A stretch of 64,000 bases of DNA, taken from NCBI RefSeq assembly GCF_905220415.1, contig NC_059542.1:11160001-11224000 (forward strand), given 5' to 3'. Positions 31,409 to 44,256 of this stretch are shown here, piece after piece; position 1 is the first letter of the stretch; every line of letters starts with the position of its first letter. This DNA comes from Colias croceus (Eukaryota > Arthropoda > Insecta > Lepidoptera > Pieridae). The notes under the pieces were generated by a model. It worked only from the letters and a program-made list of their open reading frames with translations, did not search any database and was not told the origin of the DNA. A program made the translations under genes and the position numbers.

Positions 31409-31770
31409 GTGCCAAAACATTAAACGTCTTCCACACTTATCATTCGAATACACGTACGTAATACATGAGGTACCATCCAACCCATAAATAATGTAATTCC
31501 AACGACGAAGGATATATCAATAAAAACAAATGCTTACAAATACCACGGCCTAAGATTAATCGTGTGCTGGAAAAATGAAAGAGGCGAGGCACCTTCGCGC
31601 GTGTCGTCATTTATTTTGTGGCTCCATTATTATCGGAGTTCCACTGTTTGAAAGGTCGGTGAATACATTTATAAATTACGCGTAATATGTCGCTTTTTGT
31701 GGAGATAATTCACTTTTTACTAGTCGTTTTAGTATAATATTGCCTAGAGGGCTGTTACTTTTATACAATA

Positions 31771-31933
31771 CTAGCGGCCCGCCCCGGCTTCGCTACATAC
31801 ATAATTATGAAAAATAGATGTTGGCCGATTCTCAGACTTACCCGATATGCACAGAAAATTTCATGAGAATCGGTCCAGCCGTTTCGGAGGAGTATGACAA
31901 CGAAAACTGTGACACGAGAATTTTATATATTAG
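31771..31933 (+). repeat. CTAGC-J element
   Basis: It begins CTAGCGGCCCGCCCCGGC and holds AAATAGATGTTGGCCGATTC and GAGAATCGGTCCAGCCGTTT. It abuts a C copy at 31935 in the same direction. Confidence 0.8.
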
Positions 31934-31934
31934 A

Positions 31935-32123
31935 CTAGCTGTGCCCCGCGGTTTCACCCGCATTGCTCCGCTCCTGTTGGTCTTAGCGTGATGATAATAT
32001 ATAGACTACAACCTTCCTTGATAAATGGGATATCCAACACGGAAATAATTTTTCAAATCGGAATTCAGCAATTCCTTAGATTAGCGCGTTCAAACAAACA
32101 CTTCGGCTTTATAATATTAGTAT
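31935..32123 (+). repeat. CTAGC-C element, full length
   Basis: CTAGCTGTGCCCCGCGG, TTGCTCCGCTCCTGTTGG, GATTAGCGCGTTCAAAC and GCTTTATAATATTAGTA: close to the consensus of all copies here. Confidence 0.9.
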
Positions 32124-32248
32124 TTATTTATTTAGTATAGATTATTTCTATACAAATATTAACTTCTGAAAAATCCTTACAAATAGGAAAATAGGACTCC
32201 TAATATGTAATCGACGATTAACATTTTATTTTTTATCGCTTATTAATA

Positions 32249-32817
32249 CAGTGAAACCTGGTTAAGTGAGACATCAAGGGACCTGCAATGTCGTTTCACT
32301 TATAGAGGTATTCCACTTACCCAGTGTCTCAGATATACAGGTATAAATAAATATCTGTCTCATTTACAGAGGGTTCCATTAATAGAGGTGAGAATACAGG
32401 TTCATAAATGGATATTAACTTCAGTTTTTCACCTAATGATAACGATTGTAGCTTTCGTTTTGACATTTTTCAAATAAACATCTGTATGATAGTAAAGCAA
32501 AACTAAAACTGAAGGTAATTGAAGCTCAAAATTTGTACTTACGTACTTGGAATTACGTGTGGAATTTGTGGATAGAATAAGAATGAGTAAACAAACAATG
32601 TTATCTCAGTTACAGAGGTTTATGCATACAAAATTTACTCGCTGTCTCATTTATAGAGGTAAGTATGAAGATAAATCGAAAGAACAAATCCCAGATATAG
32701 AGGTTTACTCGTCCCACTAACAGAGGTAATTCAATGCCAAAGTGTTGGGACCTCAGCATGAGTTCCAGTTATGGAGGTTTCTCACTTATCCAGGTCCCAC
32801 TTAACCAAGTTTCACTG
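32249..32817. mobile_element. 569 bp TA-flanked element, pogo/Tigger-like ends
   Basis: The ends are CAGTGAAACCTGGTTAAGTG and, inverted, CAGTGAAACTTGGTTAAGTG, flanked by TA at 32247-32248 and 32818-32819. No transposase. A motif close to TCACTTATAGAGGT recurs about ten times inside (for example near 32314, 32362, 32612, 32650, 32696, 32720 and 32770), and the termini are built from the same unit. CAGT ends with TA duplications fit the pogo branch of Tc1/mariner. Confidence 0.8.
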
Positions 32818-33270
32818 TATTAGAAAAACTATAAACAAAAACTTACTAACCTTTAGTACTGTGTGTCCGTCCTTTATGTATATTGCTTTTAGCCGAAACA
32901 CGGACTAATTCAAAATCTCGATTCTTCAGGAAAATTTCCTTTTAGCGGATGAATTTATTATCCACGTCAGTTTTTGGGGGATTACGTTGTAATATGTTGT
33001 TTTTCTTTGATGTAAAATGATGAAACGAAATAATTCATATATTTATTTGAATTAAAACAAATAAGCGCAAATAGCGGGAAAATGTTTCTACTCTTTATAA
33101 TTTTTTTATTTATTATTAATAAAAACGTGTTAATTTTAATCTTCTTTAATGTATTTATTATAATAATATAATGTAAGTGTGAAAAATTCGTATGCAATTG
33201 TTTGGCGAATTTTGTGGACTATTTTATTTAAATGATGGTATATGAAGTATTTATTTAAAATTCAAATTCG

Positions 33271-33393
33271 CCTAGCCTTCCTCGATAAATGGGCTATCTA
33301 AATACTAAAGAATTTTTCAAATCGGACCAGTAGTTCCCGAGATTAGCGCGTTCAAACAAACAAACTCTTCAGCTTTATAATATAAATATAGAT
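33271..33393 (+). repeat. CTAGC-C element, 5' truncated
   Basis: It starts within the element at CTAGCCTTCCTCGATAAATG and ends AGCTTTATAATATAAATATA. Truncation at the CTAGC side fits target-primed reverse transcription ending early. Confidence 0.8.
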
Positions 33394-36180
33394 TGTAATA
33401 TTTCCATTTCAATAAAATAGAATCGCAAATCTGAATCGAGGCCGAGGCGAGCTTTTCAAGGCTAGACTTATAATATTACTTATATAATATTCATTGGCCT
33501 TATAACATACAAACTTAGGTAAATGCTTGAATGCAATAGTTTTACAAAGGGCTTATATTATTATGTTTGTTATTTAAATCATGAAGTTATTTGGAACATA
33601 AAATTTATTTATTTCTCTATAACCATTTTACAAACAACTGATCACAAGTAAAATTATAAAAACTCTGTAAAAACACAGATTTTTTCATTTAAATACGACA
33701 CAAGCCGTGAAACCAAGCGTAAAACGCAACCTTTCATCCTGTGAACTATATCCTGACCTCCGTTCTAAAGGCTTGAATGAATGCCCTCTAGCGACATCAA
33801 GAAAGCATGAAGGAGAGATATTATATTGTTTGTTGTTGTGACATTTTATTGAAAGGGTTTGTACTAGGCTAGACTACGTTTTTGACCACAATAGGTACCT
33901 ATACTTCACGACTTTCCACCTGTTGGAAAGACTGATTCTTAGACAGGTAAGGGATTTATTTCAAAAAATAATTAAAAACGAATTCTGTGGTAATAGGAAG
34001 TTTATTGACATATTTATCATTTAACTCCTTTGAAACTATGTAAACAATACAGAAGTTCTTTTTCATATGTAGGTACATTTACTCAATGAATAGATTATTT
34101 TTTAAGATTTATTGAATAAAGCTGATACATAGGTATTATATACTGATAGTCGATCACATCTCTATAATATATAATTTATAAATAGCTTGGCATAGACTGT
34201 GTTAGACATTTAAGTATTTTCTTGCAAATTCTGAACAGTTTATTTATAACAATTTAATATCTGTGATGAGAAAAATTCGTTGAAGAAAGTAAAATGTGAG
34301 GTGAGTTATAAGTAGGTATCTATATAAGAAGTTTCTTAATCTAGAACGGTTATAAATGATAGCAAAAACTTATTCTTACTAAAGATTTCATTGTATAGAA
34401 GAGTCTTTTGAAAACTGATATTCATATTTATTTGAAACCTAATTTTATCCCTGATACTCTTGCTTTAAATATAGTAAGATGAGGTATTTTTGTCCTTTTT
34501 GTAACATTGCTTCGTTGTTATTATTATTGATTAAGGTTGTACAATACAAATTACCTATAAATAAATAAAACGGGAGAGATGGCTTCATACCATAATGCAA
34601 CATATTGCTGTCTTTTACTAGCATGATTTTCTTGTTATTTAATCATACAATTATTCATTTTCTTAAAAACTTGTACCTAGTAGTAGATAATAAATATACC
34701 TGTTTATGTATTAATGTAAATGTCTTTTACCATTGAATATTCTAGCAAAGAAATATGATAGCAACTAGGAATACATCGAAAAATCCACAACATTTATGCA
34801 CGAATAGTTACCAAAGAGAGGCTTTTTGGAGCTCCTCAAAGATAAACGTTCCAGTTTTTATCCTTTAGTTGAACGCAACGCAATCTGACGGAACGTGATC
34901 AATGCTATTCGAGGCAAAACTATTGGATACTCTGTTGAAGCTCTGCTTTGTGGTGAATGTTTTAGTTACTGACTGAATAATTGTTGTCAAACTATGAGTA
35001 CTTGAGAGGATAATGTTTTATTCTGTAAAAAGGATATAGGAAAATCTGTATTTAGTTTAATTAAATTCTGAACTTAATCCGGCGTCTTCGAGAGAAGAGT
35101 ACATACCTTCTAAATAAGCGCGCTCATCTATCTTTTATCTAGCATTTAAATAAATACCCATTTCTGAACTTTTTCTTTTTTATCTTATAGCAAAAAATCC
35201 TGGCTTCGTTACTTGGTACAATTAAGTATATAAATAAAATCGATTGTGAAACAGATGTGCAATCGACCCAATACTTCACAAATTAACCCAGCGTTGCTCT
35301 ATTCAAATTTAAATTAACTGGAGTGGTTTACAAAATAGCATCACAGGCTGTATTTTCAGCCCAATGTATCGAACGCCTCTCTGTGGTCAGGCCAAGACGA
35401 TTAATCTTGAAACAAAATGGCCGACGACAGTTCCCTTATGCGAAACTCCAACAATGTCTCTTGCTGTCTTTACCTTCACCTTACAAATCGTCGAAATATT
35501 AATCTTGGTTCTCTATGAAATATTCGCAAAGGTTTTTGCTGAAAAGGGTTGACAAGTTGTCTCCGAGAATGCAGTGTCATTCTGTGTGTAATCTATCAAT
35601 TTGTATCTTATCAATGTATGAAAAAGTTAAGAAACTCGTTTGATAGATGTTTGCCCCTTTTTCTGGAGCAGTCTAGCTACTTTATTATTATAGATTTTTT
35701 GTTTAACAAAAATAGTTTGCAATAATTCTATCGAGTTTATGATGTCGTGTGTATGTTTGTGTTGTTCATAGAAAATATTGATATATAGATATTACGATCA
35801 CTATTTATTGAATTAAAAATACTTCAGAGTCTAGAATTATTCTTAAAAAATCGTTCATACAAGCTTAAATAATGCATAATATAAGAAACGATGACATGAT
35901 AAATGATGTCTTGGAAACAAATTTATCTAAAGTATAACTAAAATGTGAATGAATTGTAATAGACAAGGCAATATTCTTAAGAGCTTCAAGGTGCAAAAGA
36001 TTCAGTATTATAAGTGTTATCATTTTTATTCATTACAAGCGCAGAAAAATTTGACATAAAAATTTGTTGCCATCCATCAATGCTGTATCCTAATAAATAA
36101 ATTGTTTTACAAAGTGCTGTAAGTGTTTTGCAGTGTAAATTAATAAGAATATAATATAACAGAATAACATAATAATATTA
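33394..36180. other. 2.8 kb without gene or repeat signal
   Basis: AT-rich intron. A 62-codon frame at 35364-35552 starts near a weak acceptor (TTTTCAG) but lacks coding composition or a recognisable peptide. Confidence 0.5.
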
Positions 36181-36302
36181 CTATTCCGCCAACACGCACT
36201 TGGCCAGCGTGGTGGATTATGGCCTGTACCCTCATAGGAGGCCCCTGTCCCAGCAGTGGGAACGTATATTGGCTGCTGCTGATGATGATGATGATGATGA
36301 TG
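36181..36302 (+). repeat. LINE 3' tail ending in (GAT)n
   Basis: CGCACTTGGCCAGCGTGG, GGATTATGGCCTGTACCC and GTCCCAGCAGTGGGAACG are followed by seven GAT units. The order is well known from 3' ends of lepidopteran non-LTR retrotransposons. A fragment of the same tail is at 39319-39364. The His-rich minus-strand frame is the GAT run in reverse. Confidence 0.75.
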
Positions 36303-37173
36303 TTTCATAGTTGAAACTAATATAAGCTAGCATGTAAGTTTTTCATTAATATAAAAAATCCCACGTTCATAATATTGTTATTAGACATTGAGATATACAT
36401 ATGGAGACGACACCGCCTACATCACTTATGTTCCACTCAACATACGCCATATGGCGTAACTGCACGCTCATTTTTTATTTGCTTTAAAGTGAAACGCATC
36501 AAATATACCTTCGTGTGTGTTACGATATTGCACAAATAATACAAATAATACGGAAAAGTGCAAAGGAATAACTTTCATCGGTAAGTACCTAACTAGATAA
36601 TAATTTTTAAAACTTAGTTATAGAGCAAAAAAATGGCGCACAGATTTTGTTCCTGGTGTCTCCTCCATACGTAGTACTATTATGTCAATGTTATTAGATT
36701 GAATATTGAACTGGTATCACTAATTAAAGACGTTCAATATATAAACTCCAACTAAACGTTTACACAGGCAAATGTATATAAACATAGAATTACTCAAACC
36801 AACCACAATCCGGTATCTCATAAAAATGCACTCTCAGACCCTATTAATACGTTCACTAAAAGAAGGATAATATGGGCTTTGAGAAAAATATAATCCCTCC
36901 TTGAGTACACGCTTACCGATTCCGTTAAAACCTTTTTCAGAAAGTCCGTTTATGCTGTGATAGACCAGTTATGTGAATTTATCTGAGTTTTTGGTATTCA
37001 GATTTTAGTGTGCCCTAAGGATAACCTTTTTGATAAATGCTTTTTTTATTTAGTTTATTTTATATTTTGATATCCAATAAAAATACGATAAGATAGATAG
37101 CCAGGCATTATATCGAACTTTAAACGGTTTTTTTTTTAATAAATGAATGTATTTTTCTACAACTCTCTATACT

Positions 37174-37396
37174 CATCTATACTAATATTATAAAGGGGAA
37201 AGGTTTGTAATTATGTATGTATGTATGGTTTTCACGCATAAACTACTGGATTGATTACAAAAATTATTTCACCATTAGAAAGCTGCATCTTCACTGAGCA
37301 ACATAGGCTAGGTTTTATCCAGGAAATCCCACGGGAACGGGAACTAAGCGGGTTTTTCTTTGAAAACGCGGGCGATGCCGCAGGCGGAAAGCTAGT
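37174..37396 (-). repeat. CTAGC-A element, full length
   Basis: CATCTATACTAATATTATA, ATGGTTTTCACGCATAAAC, TCCCACGGGAACGGGAACT and GGCGGAAAGCTAGT. Confidence 0.9.
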
Positions 37397-38310
37397 AGTA
37401 AATAGTTTGAAAGATGGTCTAATATTAAAACAAAAAAATATGAGCTTAGCATACTTGCAAAAAATACATTTGGTGGTCTCTAAAATAGTTTAAAATAGTT
37501 TTTATAGTAGAGCAGGTAATACTTTGCCTTCCGTTTTTATAACTTACAGTACATATACTTTTTGAAAATTAATGAAATAAAACACACTATTTTACAAAGC
37601 TAAATGGCTTTATGTTTTTAGAGGCTGTCATTGCAGTTGACTACTTGCGAACACGTTGATGCAAAAAATGTTGGTATAAATGTTTTTACATGAAAGGTTT
37701 GAAATAAATTTGTTAATAACTGTGAAGTAATTTGAATCGAAATTATAGTTTTAAGCTTGATAAAACGAAACTAATTTTAATATTTTATTCCATTTTGACT
37801 AACTAACCTTCAAGGAATACAAAAGCAACATGAAACTGGGTCATCTTGCCTAAAATTAAAATTATTTAGCTTGAAAAATACAAACTAAATTAGGCCAAAA
37901 ACTTCAGCGATTATGTAAAACTAATAACTAAATTTTCACTAACATGAAATATACATTTTTAAACTTTTTCATTTTGTACATGAAATTAAAAGCAGTAAAT
38001 TTAAAATTAGTTCTATCTGCTGGATGATTTAACACAACTTAGGTACTATTGCAAATACCAGCTGAACACATCGCCTATCATATATCAACGTTTGATTGCA
38101 TCCAATTTAATGATACGTACTGTCCATTCGAACAGATATAACACGAATTTTAACAGTGATTTAAAGCTGATAATTATCGTGAATTGAGTGATTAGAGAGT
38201 GGTATTGCGTGGAAAATTTGAGGTTTCACTGTGTTTATGAATATCAACATTTTAATACAATACATGATGATTAATGTTATACATACAAACAATCTTCTAA
38301 ATTATTATTA

Positions 38311-38517
38311 GTAACGGGCTGTGTTCCGCAGTTTTACCTGCATTGCTCCGCTTTTATTGGTCTTAGCGTGATGATAACCTATAACCCTTGATAAATGGAC
38401 AATCTAACAGTGAAGTAATTTCTCAAATCCAACCCGGTTTTATTGAGATTAGCGCCCTTGGTTCCTGAAATTAGCGCGTTCGAGTTAAAATAAAAAAAAA
38501 AACTCTTCAACTTGGTA
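38311..38517 (+). repeat. CTAGC-C element with internal duplication
   Basis: GGGCTGTGTTCCGCAG, TTGGTCTTAGCGTGATG and two GAGATTAGCGC/GAAATTAGCGC blocks about 28 bases apart, against one in other copies. The tail meets an inverted B copy at 38518. Confidence 0.8.
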
Positions 38518-38678
38518 ATCTTATATATATAAAAATGAATCGCAAAACGTGTTGGTAAGCGCATAACTCGAGAACGGCTGAACCGATTTCGATAATTCTT
38601 TTTTTATTATATTTCTTGAAGTACGAGGATGGAAAACGTAAACATGTACCACGGGCGAAGCCGGGGCGGACCGCTAGT
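38518..38678 (-). repeat. CTAGC-B element, full length
   Basis: ATAAAAATGAATCGCAAAAC, GCATAACTCGAGAACGGCTG, AAACATGTACCACGGGCG and GGACCGCTAGT. A short piece (GTTCTTATGTGGAG) present in other copies is missing. Confidence 0.9.
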
Positions 38679-40315
38679 AATAGTATAGATTTAAGAATGT
38701 ATGTTGTCGCCTCACTTCTGTCTCGCAGTGCCTTTACGTAAATATTACTGATGATGGTGATTGATGCATGACTCTATCAAGGTCTTATTACATCTTGGTA
38801 TTGACATGTTGGTTTTCTATTTAAATTCAGTTGCACAGACAGTATATTAATACAAGATTTAACTTTAGTTTTATGTATTTCCCACTATCGATTGAGATTT
38901 CCTCCAAAAAGTTATACACGTGTCACTACTCACCTTTCCAAACTTAACCTTAAATTTCGTTATTTTGGAACACAAGGACCCGATAGGAGTGAAAATCAGA
39001 CCCTCATGCTGTACCGATCAATAAGCTTAACGAGAAACCTTGAGTTGAACTCAAGTATTCTTCGGCTCAAGATGAAGAGAGCAGACGTCAGCGTTTCGGT
39101 GATGCCACTCCACACTTGATCTGTGTCAAGTTGTCAACCAGGTAGGGTGACCATTTTGGAGACTTTGTGGGAATTTATAAAATAGTTTAAAAGTGTATGA
39201 AAAGTGTGCGTTTTGGTGAATAGTGTTTAATTTGTAGACAGTAAAACGTGCGTAGTTGCAATTGGTATGGTTATATTTTATTACATAATTCGAAAGGAAA
39301 AACTGATTAATAATTCCTAGCAGTGGGAATGTGTGCGGGCTGACGATGATGATTATGATGATGAAAGTTTTAAATTATTTTGCATTAGCGTGTGTACGTA
39401 TGAAAGTTTGAAAGTATACCATGAATTCTTTATTACTAGTCATTTTAATGCATTCTAAAACAGCCATTCCTTGTTACTACAAAGCGTCATCTCCCAAACA
39501 TTAACTATTTAAAACCCCCCAAATAAAACTCATTTAAAAACCGTCCCAGATTATCCGAAACCATATCCACCCACAATTCATTACGTAAGTGTGAATCGAG
39601 AGCTTTTGATTAAGTCTCTTTAATACACTTCGACTGCAATGCAGTTTTCTCACAGATTTAACGATATGGCTTCCCTTTACATTCAAACAGACTGCGAAAT
39701 GAATACCATGGAAATCAATTTAGATAATCGAATTTACAAAGACTGTTTGCTTAGTGAGAAGATTTAAGAAGAAAAAATTGTGTGGAATAACTGCAATACA
39801 GTTTCTGTATATTATTATTACTCTATTATTATTTAGGATACACTTCGTTGAATTCTTCTTTAATTTAACAATAATAATTCTTCTTCTTCAGTAAATGGTT
39901 TCTAAACAGGGGGCTTATCCAAAAATGTTTTAAGCGGAGCTTACATCAAAAACAAAACCTTTAAATTGCATCTACTCATTGGGTACAAAGTGGGTCATTT
40001 CCACTTTTTATCAAACAAATGAAAGCCAACCACAATGAAATTTAAGAAAATTCAAATATTTCAAAGTAAGATCACTCAAATGATGAGGATGTATATTTCA
40101 AGCACTTTGGACACTTAGTAATTGTATGCTAAATCCAATACTTCAACCATAAAAAGGGCTCTTTCCTTTGAGGTAAATGTATTTGAAAAACCGACATTGT
40201 ACTTCTGTTTTCATTATTATATAAAATGATGATATGATTGACACGAACGAGATTTGATAATGATAATATCACGTTTCTTTTTTTCAATTTAAAAACAATT
40301 TATCATCTTTTAGGG
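38679..40315. other. No gene supported
   Basis: A 75-codon frame at 38892-39119 is followed by a donor-like CAGGTAGGG at 39139 but has no recognisable peptide. The rest is AT-rich. Confidence 0.45.
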
Positions 40316-40381
40316 TGCTTTTCCATCAATAATATGTGAGGATGTAAAGCGAGGATTGTGTCTCAGAGCTTTCATTAAAAT

Positions 40382-40567
40382 ATCGGTCCGCCCCGGCTTC
40401 GCCCATGGTACATATTTCGCAATAAAAGGTAGCCTATGTCCTTTCTCGGGTATCAAAATATATCCATACCAAATTGATGCAAATTGGTTCAGTAGTTTAG
40501 GCGTGATTGAGTAACAGACAGACAGACAGAGTTACTTTCGTCTTTCGCATTTATAATATTAGTATGG
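40382..40567 (+). repeat. CTAGC-A element, CTAGC end eroded
   Basis: ATCGGTCCGCCCCGGCTTCG, AGCCTATGTCCTTTCTCGGG, GACAGACAGACAGAGTTAC and ATAATATTAGTATGGAT. Confidence 0.85.
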
Positions 40568-41073
40568 ATTTTGTATTTACCAAAATATATAATTAGGAAA
40601 ATTAATTCACTGTATCTATGTGACAAGCTTCTTAAATTTCTCAGGTATAACCTATATTTCTAATTCTACACACTCACAAATTCTCTTAACCAAACATAGT
40701 GGCTCTATGAAAAAATCCTTTGTTACATTTGCGAGCCTCGAGAGATTCGTAATTGCAATAATTTCGGAACTAAATACTAATATTGCCTCAATATCTTTAA
40801 TAAAGCCTTTTCTTTACCAATGGGAATATTCTACCAACAAAATGTTCCTTCTATTTGTGAGAAGAAAATAACAATGTATATAGAAATAATGTGCAGAAAT
40901 AAATAGCACTAAATAGTTTAATCTTCGTGTGATAGTACTGTGTGGTATTTGGTACATTTTTGTAAATAATAATAAAACAATATTTTTGTATTAAAATAAT
41001 ATTCAAAATTAATTAACGTTTTGAAAATTAGATTATTTAAAAAGCAGTCGAATTGGGCTATTATAACCTATGA

Positions 41074-41131
41074 TATATAAAAGAGCTAGATACGTTACCC
41101 GCTCTCTATTTTGGCAAGAAAAAACTCAGGT
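41074..41131 (+). promoter_or_regulatory. TATA-like box plus consensus donor, possible intronic first exon
   Basis: TATATAAAAG lies at 41074-41083. About 45 bases later CAG|GTAAGT (donor GT at 41130) is a perfect donor. A short untranslated first exon of 20-25 bases could lie between. Both motifs are common by chance in this DNA. Confidence 0.2.
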
Positions 41132-41936
41132 AAGTGCCCGAGTTTCACTTAGTCACGCACCATTCAGCGTCGTGGCTGGACGTTCTTTTTGTATTTTAAT
41201 CGGCAGTTGTTATTACGAAGTACATGAGTGAGACATGTATTATGTCTCGTGCGTGAGAGTGAAAGAGAGAACAACTGTATTGGTGATAATGCGTTAGTAA
41301 GTAGGTATGTATTAATTATGCTGTTTTTTAGTGCAATGATGTTGGCGTATGCCGCGTCTACTAGTATAATAGGTCATTGATTTTAACCTAGAAAATTACT
41401 GACCTTTTATGAAGACATAGATAAATAATATGTATGATATTTGTACGGAGTTTGGCATTTATCTATAAAATTTTCATTACTATTTTCTAATCAATAACAC
41501 ACCAAGAATACCCAGTAGGTACTATTTCATGATCTAGGTAGGCTAGAGTAACGTATATACGCACAACACGTAGGTATATTTTATGTAGGTAAGTACACAA
41601 ATTCTATGTTTTATTCACTTAGGCAATGGCCATTAAATTTGTATGAAGCTCTAACGTCTAAGTAACTAGAAATGGTAATGTTATAACTAGATAATATTAT
41701 TTTAGTTACATTGTAATTTCATTTAGTACAGCTTTCTTTAAAAGTAAGTGATAATTTCCACAATACATACTCAATCTCTAGACATTTTAATACATATTAT
41801 ATTTAATAATATTTTCAACCGCTTAATTTAATTTTAATTAATTTTTTTCATTATGAGTACATACCATCGAATCAGGACGCTGCGCCTAGAAGAGATTGTT
41901 CTTAACATAATATTATTCAAATTAATTAAATACATA

Positions 41937-42108
41937 ATCTTATATATAAAAATGAATCGCAAAATGTGTTGGTAAGCGCATAACTCGAGAACGGCTGAAC
42001 CGATTTCGATAATTCTTTTTTTATTATATTCCTTGAAGTACGAGGATGGTTCTTATGTGGAGAAAACGTAAACATGTACCACGGGCGAAGCCGAGGCGGA
42101 CCGCTAGT
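41937..42108 (-). repeat. CTAGC-B element, full length
   Basis: ATAAAAATGAATCGCAAAAT, TTGGTAAGCGCATAACTCG, TACGAGGATGGTTCTTATG and GGACCGCTAGT. Confidence 0.9.
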
Positions 42109-42880
42109 TAAGTATAATATTATGTTGTCATTAAATTCCGCCAAAGTATTTAACGGAAATATACAAAAGCTCAGATAAATTCACATTTCTAACACGAAGT
42201 TAATTATATTACTTTTAAAACATTTTATTTTTCCTTTTAAACCTGACAAATATAACACTTTGTTTGATCATACATTCTTAAATCAAGTCTATATTCACTA
42301 TCCGCACAATCGCTATCTCATATCTTGCACTTTACTTTTATGTATTGAAAAATCTTTGTTTAAAAGCCTGCTTTCCAACATTTTAACCCAACATCCAAAA
42401 TTGAACCTTATTCCGCATACCCAAAGTGGAAATTCGAATGCATCCACAAGTACAATTCGATACACAAGCGCTTTTAAAATGCAATATATCCTTGAAACAC
42501 ACGTCTGAAAATCGTATGATAATAAATCGAAACGAAATTTTAAAGCTCAAATTGAATTCAGATTTATTGCAATCAAAATATAACTGTTTTCGACTTGACA
42601 GTACGGCTGTTGACGGGAAAAGTTAATTTATATAGGATCATCTCCAGCCTTTCCTTTAATACGTCATTCAATTCAAAATTAATCTGATTTTGCTGTTTTA
42701 TTAAGTTACATTCGGCATATCTATGAATACTCGGGTTATTTTCGAAACATAATGTAGAATTTGTTCAATAAATGGAGTCACATGTATTCTCTTAAGAGCT
42801 ATAATAGCTGATTAATGTTTGTTTGTTGCTATTTATCGATATTTTTGAATTCACTTCAAAAATATATAGGTAGGCAATTC
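42109..42880. other. No gene supported
   Basis: Overlapping frames at 42260-42626 (82 and 66 codons) have AT-driven composition, no splice context and no recognised peptide. Confidence 0.45.
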
Positions 42881-43024
42881 TTTAGGCGCGTTGATAGTAA
42901 AATTTCCAAGTCGCGTTATGGCAATACCCTCACGCCATGGAGTAAGGTGACGATTTTGGTATCTTTAACATTTGCCAAAGAAGTTTCACTTCTGACACGT
43001 GTGCTCGGCACACACGCTCTTTTT
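42881..43024 (+). mobile_element. Helentron/DINE-like element, type 1, 5' eroded
   Basis: TTTAGGCGCGTTGATAG, TATGGCAATACCCTCACGCC, CCAAAGAAGTTTCACTTCTG and then the hairpin GTGTGC-TCG-GCACAC before ACGCTCTTTT. The 86-codon frame at 42815-43075 shares the string FAKEVSLLTR with a frame at 58207 only because both cross this element. Confidence 0.8.
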
Positions 43025-43181
43025 ATTATCTATCAAACTATAGCGAACATGCATAGAGTTTCCTATCAATTATAATAAGATTATAGAAGCTTATCATGAT
43101 AAATAGGTATCTATATTATGATACATACAAAAGAATGTACTTATATCAAACTTTTATAGAGATATTATTTTGTAAGAAATA

Positions 43182-43438
43182 AATCCATACTATTATACTA
43201 TAATATTATAAACCAATGCAAAAGTAACTCTGTCTGTCTGTCTGTTACTCAATCACGCCTTAACTACTGAACCAATTTGTATGAAATTTGGTATAGAGAT
43301 ATTTTGATACCCGAGAAAGTACATAGGCTACTTTTTACCTCGGGAAATAGGATAAGTTTTATCCCTGAAATCCCACGGGAACGGAAACTTTTCTTTCAAT
43401 GCGCGGGCGAAGCTGCGGGTTAGCTAGTTTCTCATATT
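43182..43438 (-). repeat. CTAGC-A element, full length
   Basis: CTCTGTCTGTCTGTCTGTTA, ACCCGAGAAAGTACATAGG, TCCCACGGGAACGGAAACT and GCGGGTTAGCTAGT. Confidence 0.9.
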
Positions 43439-43710
43439 TAAAACCGCGCTATCCATATATCAAAATATTCCCTAAATGTGACACCAAGATACTCCAGTAT
43501 GTAAAGTTTCACAACTGTGAGGGATGACTCCAGTTATGATTCGCAAATATTGGAGCGATCATCGATCATGGAAGTATTGGACAACCTTTCAAAGTTTTAT
43601 GTTTAAATCTATCACAATTCGCTGGATTGATACATATGCAACTATGAGTAATCCAATTTGGATGTTCGGTTAGTGTGTGGAGTTGAGTGATTCAACTTCT
43701 CTCTCTTTTT

Positions 43711-44075
43711 AAATCTATACATATAATAAATCTGTAGAAGGGTCAATTCTGTACATTGAAAATATTGAAAAAATAAGTAGCAGGGGGTGTTACTGGATCG
43801 ATACCAAACCCAAATATGTGATTAAAAAAGGTTTTGTTTGTCTGTCTGTCTGTCTGTATGTGAGGACATCACGTGAAAACTAACGATTCGATTTCGATGA
43901 AACTTGGTATAACCGCGAACACACGTTGCGTATTAGTATAGGCCTAGCCGTATTTGGGTCCAATAGATATTTATAAGATGTCATTGTCAGAGTTAGGTAC
44001 TCAAAATTGAGAAAATATAAACCATCCACGCGAAGACCGACATCCACGCTGACGGAGTCGCGGGCGGAAGCTTGT
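43711..44075 (-). repeat. CTAGC-D element, internally deleted
   Basis: GTAGAAGGGTCAATTCTG, GGGGGTGTTACTGGATCG, a TCTG run, CACGTGAAAACTAACG and GACGGAGTCGCGGGCGGAAG then CTTGT. It lacks about 150 bases present at 44857 between GAAACTTGGTATA and ACCGCGAACACACG. Confidence 0.85.
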
Positions 44076-44076
44076 T

Positions 44077-44256
44077 TATACTAATATTATAAATCTGAAG
44101 AGTTTGTTTGTTTGAACGCGCTTAAGAACTACTGGGCCGATTTGAAATATTCCTACGGTGTAAAGATAGCCCATTTATCGAGGAAGGTTATAGACTTATA
44201 GAGCTATAGGCTATATGTCATCACGCTAAGACCAAGAAGAGCGGAGCAATGCGGTT
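44077..44256 (-). repeat. CTAGC-C element
   Basis: TATACTAATATTATAAATCTG, GAACGCGCTTAAGAACTAC, GATAGCCCATTTATCGAGG and ATCACGCTAAGACCAAG, with the CTAGC end lost after GCGGAGCAATGCGG. It directly follows a D copy. Confidence 0.85.

Noticed and set aside
35364..35552. Possible exon after TTTTCAG
   Set aside because: No donor in phase, no recognisable peptide, AT-biased codons.
36090..36308. Frame with a His/Gln-rich start
   Set aside because: It is the (GAT)n tail of a retroposon read backwards.
42815..43075. Frame sharing FAKEVSLLTR with a frame at 58207-58413, suggesting a gene family
   Set aside because: The shared peptide is the translated end of the Helentron-like element present at both places.
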